Positions 60,584 through 64,000 of a DNA stretch of 64,000 nucleotides are shown here, piece by piece (position 1 is the first letter of the stretch; each line of letters opens with the position of its first letter). The notes under the pieces were generated by a model. It was not told the DNA's origin. It did no database searches and saw only the letters and a list, made by a program, of their open reading frames with translations. The position numbers and the translations under genes are program-made. Source of the stretch: Bog-950 sp044225825 (GTDB taxonomy: Bacteria > Bacteroidota > Bacteroidia > Chitinophagales > LD1). The stretch covers positions 533,306 through 597,305 of the forward strand of contig JBGAIB010000003.1 of the NCBI GenBank assembly GCA_044225825.1, read 5' to 3'.

Positions 60584-63500
60584 TTATTTGATTTTTTCTT
60601 CTAATAGTTGCAGGCGCTTTTTCAATGCTTCGTTCTCCTTGCTCAGTTCCTGTATCGCTTTTACCAGCGAGGGAACAAAATCGCCATAACGCAAGGCGTA
60701 GGGGCTGTGATCATTTTCAGGCTTAGCCACACCGCTGAAATCGTAGTGAACTTCCTCCGCTGCCTGCTGCACCTCCTGGGCTATAAATCCACTGTAAACC
60801 ACTTTCTCTTTCTCTGGGTTGGCGATGGAATCTTCACGAAGAAATTCACTTAGTTTGGTTAAATCCAGGTTGTAGGTTACGGGTTGTAGTTTATTGATAA
60901 AATCAAGCCCGGCCACATTGCTCTGAATATTCTTTTTAAACCGTCCGTCAGAAAGATTGCTCCAGTTTACATAACCACCAATCGAGGTAACGCTGCTGTT
61001 GCCAACTACTACATAATTGCTTGTGGTAACTCTGGAATTATAACCAAGTGCCATCGAGTTAGTATAAGTACCAACTGAATTGGCAGCTGCGCCAGGTCCA
61101 ACAAACGTGCTGTTGGTTTCTACCGAACCGAAACCGATGGCACCTGCACCATAACCTATGGCAACCGTGTAATCACTGGTTCTGGAGTAATTCAAACTAA
61201 AATCTCCCATTGCCACGCAATACGAGCCTGTTTGGTTGTCGGTCATGGCAAAATGCCCCAGGGCCGTGTTTTCGGCTCCGGTGGTATTATCAGAGAGTAC
61301 GAGGTGTCCTAACCCCACATTATGCGAGCCGGTATTGCTTCCTAATACACCCATACCTACGCCTACGTTATAATCACCATTACCCGAGCCGGCTCCGGAG
61401 CCAACACCCACGTTGTAAGTGCCAGTTCCAAAGTTACCGGTCGAGAGACCGATAAAAGTGCAACTGGTTCCGCTACTGCCGGTATTATAGCCGAAGCTGG
61501 TATTACTTGTACTCAGGGATCCTGCATTGAAGCCACTCACCTTAAACCGCAGCGGACTTGCATCGGTAGTACCTAAAAATTGGGAAGCACTCAATCCGGC
61601 ATTACCCGTCAACAACCATTCCGCTCCGGCTCCTGGTGCCCATTGTGTACCGTTATAGGTAAGAATCTGGTTTGTTATCGGGGCAGCGGCTGAAACCGGT
61701 ATGCCTTGTATTTTTACAACACTGGGGTTAGGATAGGTGCCGCTTAAATCTCCACCCGCTGAGCCCAGTGGCCCCGTTGGTCCCGTTGGGCCTTGTGCGC
61801 CATTTGTTCCGTTGGTTCCGTTAGTGCCTGCCGGTCCCTGTGGACCTGCTACACCTTGTATACCCTGCGGCCCTTGAGGACCTGTTGCACCATCATTACC
61901 CGCAGCACCTTGCACACCTTGTGGCCCCTGTGCACCGGCAGGTCCCGTAGGTCCTTGCGCACCATTAGTTCCGTTGGTTCCATTAGTACCTGCCGGTCCT
62001 TGTGGACCTGCAACACCTTGTATACCCTGCGGCCCTTGAGGACCTGTTGCACCATCATTACCGGCCACACCTTGCAAACCTTGTGGCCCCTGTGCACCGG
62101 TTGGTCCTGTTGGCCCTTGCGCACCATTAGTTCCATTGGTTCCATTAGTGCCTGCCGGTCCTTGTGGTCCTGCGACGCCTTGTATGCCCTGTGGCCCTTG
62201 TGGACCTGTTGCGCCATCATTACCAGCCGCACCTTGCAGACCTTGTGGCCCCTGTGCACCGGTAGGGCCTGTAGGTCCTTGCGCACCATTAGTTCCATTG
62301 GTTCCATTAGTGCCTGCCGGTCCTTGTGGACCTGCAACACCTTGTATACCCTGCGGCCCTTGAAGACCTGTTGCACCATCATTACCGGCCACACCTTGCA
62401 GACCTTGTGCACCGGTAGGGCCTGTAGGTCCTTGCGCACCATTGGTTCCATTAGTGCCTGCCGGTCCTTGTGGTCCAGCAACACCTTGTATACCCTGCGG
62501 CCCTTGAGGTCCTGTTGCTCCATCATTACCCGCCGCACCTTGCAGACCTTGTGCACCGGTAGGCCCTGTAGGTCCTTGCGCACCATTAGTTCCATTGGTT
62601 CCATTAGTGCCTGCCGGTCCTTGTGGTCCAGCTACGCCTTGTATGCCCTGTGGCCCTTGAGGACCTGTTGCACCATCATTACCTGTCACACCTTGCAGAC
62701 CTTGTGGCCCCTGTGCACCGGTAGGCCCTGTAGGACCTTGCGCACCATTTGTTCCGTTGGTTCCATTAGTGCCTGCCGGACCTTGTGGACCTGCAACACC
62801 TTGTATACCCTGCGGCCCTTGTGGTCCCGTAACGCCGTCTATTCCATTTGTGCCGGCTACACCTTGCAGACCTTGTGCACCGGTAGGGCCTGTTGGACCT
62901 TGCGCACCATTAGTTCCGTTGGTTCCATTAGTGCCTGCCGGTCCTTGTGGACCTGCAACGCCTTGTATGCCCTGTGGCCCTTGAGGACCTGTTGCGCCAT
63001 CATTACCCGCCACACCTTGCAGACCTTGTAGCCCCTGTGCACCGGTTGGTCCTGTTGGACCTTGCGCACCGTTTGTTCCATTAGTGCCTGCCGGTCCCTG
63101 TGGTCCAGCAATGCCTTGTATCCCCTGTGGCCCTTGAGGACCTGTTGCACCATCATTACCGGCCACACCTTGCAGACCTTGTGCACCGGTAGGGCCTGTT
63201 GGACCTTGCGCACCGTTTGTTCCATTGGTTCCATTAGTGCCTGCCGATCCTTGTGGACCTGCAACACCTTGTATACCCTGCGGCCCTTGTGGTCCCGTAA
63301 CGCCGTCTATTCCATTTGTGCCGGCTACACCTTGTGGACCTTGTGCACCGGTAGGGCCTGTAGGTCCTTGCGCACCATTAGTACCACTTGCACCTGTTGG
63401 CCCTTGGGGACCTGTTACCCCATCAATGCCGTTGATACCGTTCGCTCCCGTTGCTCCTTGTGGCCCCGTTGGCCCTGTAGCACCACCACCCACACCGGTT

Positions 63501-64000
63501 GCACCGGTAGGTCCTGTAATACCTTGTGGACCTGTGGCACCGGTTAAACCATCGCTTCCATTTAAGCCGGTAGAGCCGGGTACACCTGTAGGCCCAGTTA
63601 CACCCTGAGGACCTGCGACACCATTGGCTCCGGTGGCGCCTGTTACTCCTGGTAAGCCCTGCGGACCTGTATCGCCCGTGGCTCCCGTTGAACCGTTTAG
63701 TCCGTTTAAACCTGTTGGTCCTGTAGGCCCTGTTGCTCCACCACCAACGCCTGTTGCGCCAGTAGGGCCTGTTATGCCTTGTGTACCCTGCGGACCTGTA
63801 TCACCCGTGGCTCCCGTTGAACCGTTTAGTCCGTTTAAACCTGTTGGTCCTGTCGGGCCAGTTGCACCCCCACCCACACCGGTTGCGCCAGTGGGTCCTG
63901 TATTACCTTGTATACCCTGGGGACCCGTATCACCCGTGGCTCCCGTTGAACCGTTTAGTCCGTTTAAACCTGTTGGTCCTGTAGGCCCTGTTGCTCCACC
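60584..64000 (-). CDS. Collagen-like fibre protein with YadA-like head and C-terminal S74 chaperone domain (5' partial)
   Basis: The frame is open through base 64000, so the N-terminus is outside; the GTG at 63877 is not the start. The visible 1138 residues begin with Gly-x-y triplets (GPTGPTGLNGLNGSTGATGD units, then ten units of about 51 residues with AQGPTGPTGAQG and PQGPQGIQGVAG). A linker GGDLSGTYPNPSV follows, as in phage fibres. A YadA-like left-handed roll (NVGVGSGAGSGNGDYNVGVG, NTALGHFAM, NSMALGYNS) comes next. The end is the S74 intramolecular chaperone domain (LSDGRFKKNIQSN, YSGFIAQEVQQAAEEV, coiled coil NEALKKRLQLLEEKI). It should trimerise, and the S74 part may self-cleave. No T9SS tail is seen. 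Confidence 0.88.
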   Translation of the reverse strand, partial: GGATGPTGPTGLNGLNGSTGATGDTGPQGIQGNTGPTGATGVGGGATGPTGPTGLNGLNGSTGATGDTGPQGTQGITGPTGATGVGGGATGPTGPTGLNGLNGSTGATGDTGPQGLPGVTGATGANGVAGPQGVTGPTGVPGSTGLNGSDGLTGATGPQGITGPTGATGVGGGATGPTGPQGATGANGINGIDGVTGPQGPTGASGTNGAQGPTGPTGAQGPQGVAGTNGIDGVTGPQGPQGIQGVAGPQGSAGTNGTNGTNGAQGPTGPTGAQGLQGVAGNDGATGPQGPQGIQGIAGPQGPAGTNGTNGAQGPTGPTGAQGLQGLQGVAGNDGATGPQGPQGIQGVAGPQGPAGTNGTNGTNGAQGPTGPTGAQGLQGVAGTNGIDGVTGPQGPQGIQGVAGPQGPAGTNGTNGTNGAQGPTGPTGAQGPQGLQGVTGNDGATGPQGPQGIQGVAGPQGPAGTNGTNGTNGAQGPTGPTGAQGLQGAAGNDGATGPQGPQGIQGVAGPQGPAGTNGTNGAQGPTGPTGAQGLQGVAGNDGATGLQGPQGIQGVAGPQGPAGTNGTNGTNGAQGPTGPTGAQGPQGLQGAAGNDGATGPQGPQGIQGVAGPQGPAGTNGTNGTNGAQGPTGPTGAQGPQGLQGVAGNDGATGPQGPQGIQGVAGPQGPAGTNGTNGTNGAQGPTGPAGAQGPQGVQGAAGNDGATGPQGPQGIQGVAGPQGPAGTNGTNGTNGAQGPTGPTGPLGSAGGDLSGTYPNPSVVKIQGIPVSAAAPITNQILTYNGTQWAPGAGAEWLLTGNAGLSASQFLGTTDASPLRFKVSGFNAGSLSTSNTSFGYNTGSSGTSCTFIGLSTGNFGTGTYNVGVGSGAGSGNGDYNVGVGMGVLGSNTGSHNVGLGHLVLSDNTTGAENTALGHFAMTDNQTGSYCVAMGDFSLNYSRTSDYTVAIGYGAGAIGFGSVETNSTFVGPGAAANSVGTYTNSMALGYNSRVTTSNYVVVGNSSVTSIGGYVNWSNLSDGRFKKNIQSNVAGLDFINKLQPVTYNLDLTKLSEFLREDSIANPEKEKVVYSGFIAQEVQQAAEEVHYDFSGVAKPENDHSPYALRYGDFVPSLVKAIQELSKENEALKKRLQLLEEKIK
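61768..63390 (-). repeat. Tandem array of 144-162 base units coding for collagen-like triplets
   Basis: Ten full units plus a partial one encode GTN(x2-3) GAQ GPT GPT GAQ (GPQ) GLQ GVA GND GAT GPQ GPQ GIQ GVA GPQ GPA. Units differ by whole triplets (48, 51 or 54 residues), as expected from slipped or unequal recombination. Two units have GTNGIDGVT in place of GNDGAT. Confidence 0.85.
63640..64000 (-). repeat. 129-base tandem repeat in the collagen-like gene
   Basis: The landmark GAACCGTTTAGTCCGTTTAA (plus strand) occurs at 63690, 63819 and 63948, exactly 129 bases apart (43 residues, GATGPTGPTGLNGLNGSTG and following). The array runs off the end of the window, so the copy number is unknown. 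Confidence 0.85.

Noticed and set aside
61793..63031. A 412-codon open frame on the plus strand, rich in Cys, Thr and Leu
   Set aside because: It is the antisense of the collagen-coding repeats; the Gly-x-y pattern on the minus strand has a clear linker, head domain and S74 domain, while this frame has no domain and only mirrors the repeat.

Overview
The window comes from a Bacteroidota chromosome, most probably the Chitinophagales/Sphingobacteriales side. The evidence is several very large secreted proteins ending in type IX secretion system (T9SS) sorting domains, SprB and PKD repeats, a short RpoD of 289 residues, promoters of the Bacteroidota form (TTTG, about 20 bases, TAnnTTTG), A-rich leaders instead of strong Shine-Dalgarno sites, and families such as DUF5606 and DUF4382. 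No phage, transposase or CRISPR array was recognised.

Layout. 1-1957: 3' end of a SprB-repeat T9SS type B adhesin. 2-10.6 kb: housekeeping and small genes (M3 peptidase, DUF5606, MmcQ/YjbR, uvrB, a phasin-like protein, a secreted protein, lysoplasmalogenase, an alpha/beta hydrolase). 10.8-14.2 kb: a second type B adhesin. 14.5-15.3 kb: the primary sigma factor. 15.4-16.7 kb: 1.3 kb with no credible gene, built of layered repeats. 16.7-19.6 kb: a minus-strand cassette of ACP, KAS III, GT2 and GNAT, probably for an acylated glycan. 19.7-21.3 kb: a PAS histidine kinase. 21.3-24.5 kb: sulfate activation (cysC, cysD, cysN) followed by a broken rhodanese gene. 24.6-32.2 kb: a secreted hydrolase, an M20 amidohydrolase, an unknown helical protein and a 1160-residue protein with cysteine-doubled SprB repeats plus dockerin-like and cohesin-like modules. 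32.3-33.6 kb: pyrH and frr. 33.7-39.5 kb: small genes (secreted coiled coil, radical SAM/SPASM, SDR with an AhpD-like partner, DUF4382 lipoprotein, tRNA-Leu). 39.7-45.5 kb: a giant PKD protein interrupted by a frameshift. 47.0-51.1 kb: a tail-fibre-like surface protein whose 3' end overlaps a parvulin-like foldase gene. 51.2-57 kb: eno, a phasin-like gene with an ABC1 kinase, a lipoprotein, carA, a YkgJ-type protein. 57.1-60.0 kb: tRNA-Trp, secE, nusG, rplK, rplA, rplJ, ending in a terminator with no rplL. 60.6-64 kb: a collagen-like fibre with a C-terminal S74 chaperone domain, running off the window.

The theme is a cell envelope rich in long repetitive surface proteins alongside core information-processing genes. 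The features most worth following are the layered noncoding repeats at 15.4-16.7 kb, SprB repeats with a second cysteine pair, the fibre-foldase gene overlap, promoter boxes lying 5-10 bases before start codons, and the truncated ribosomal operon.
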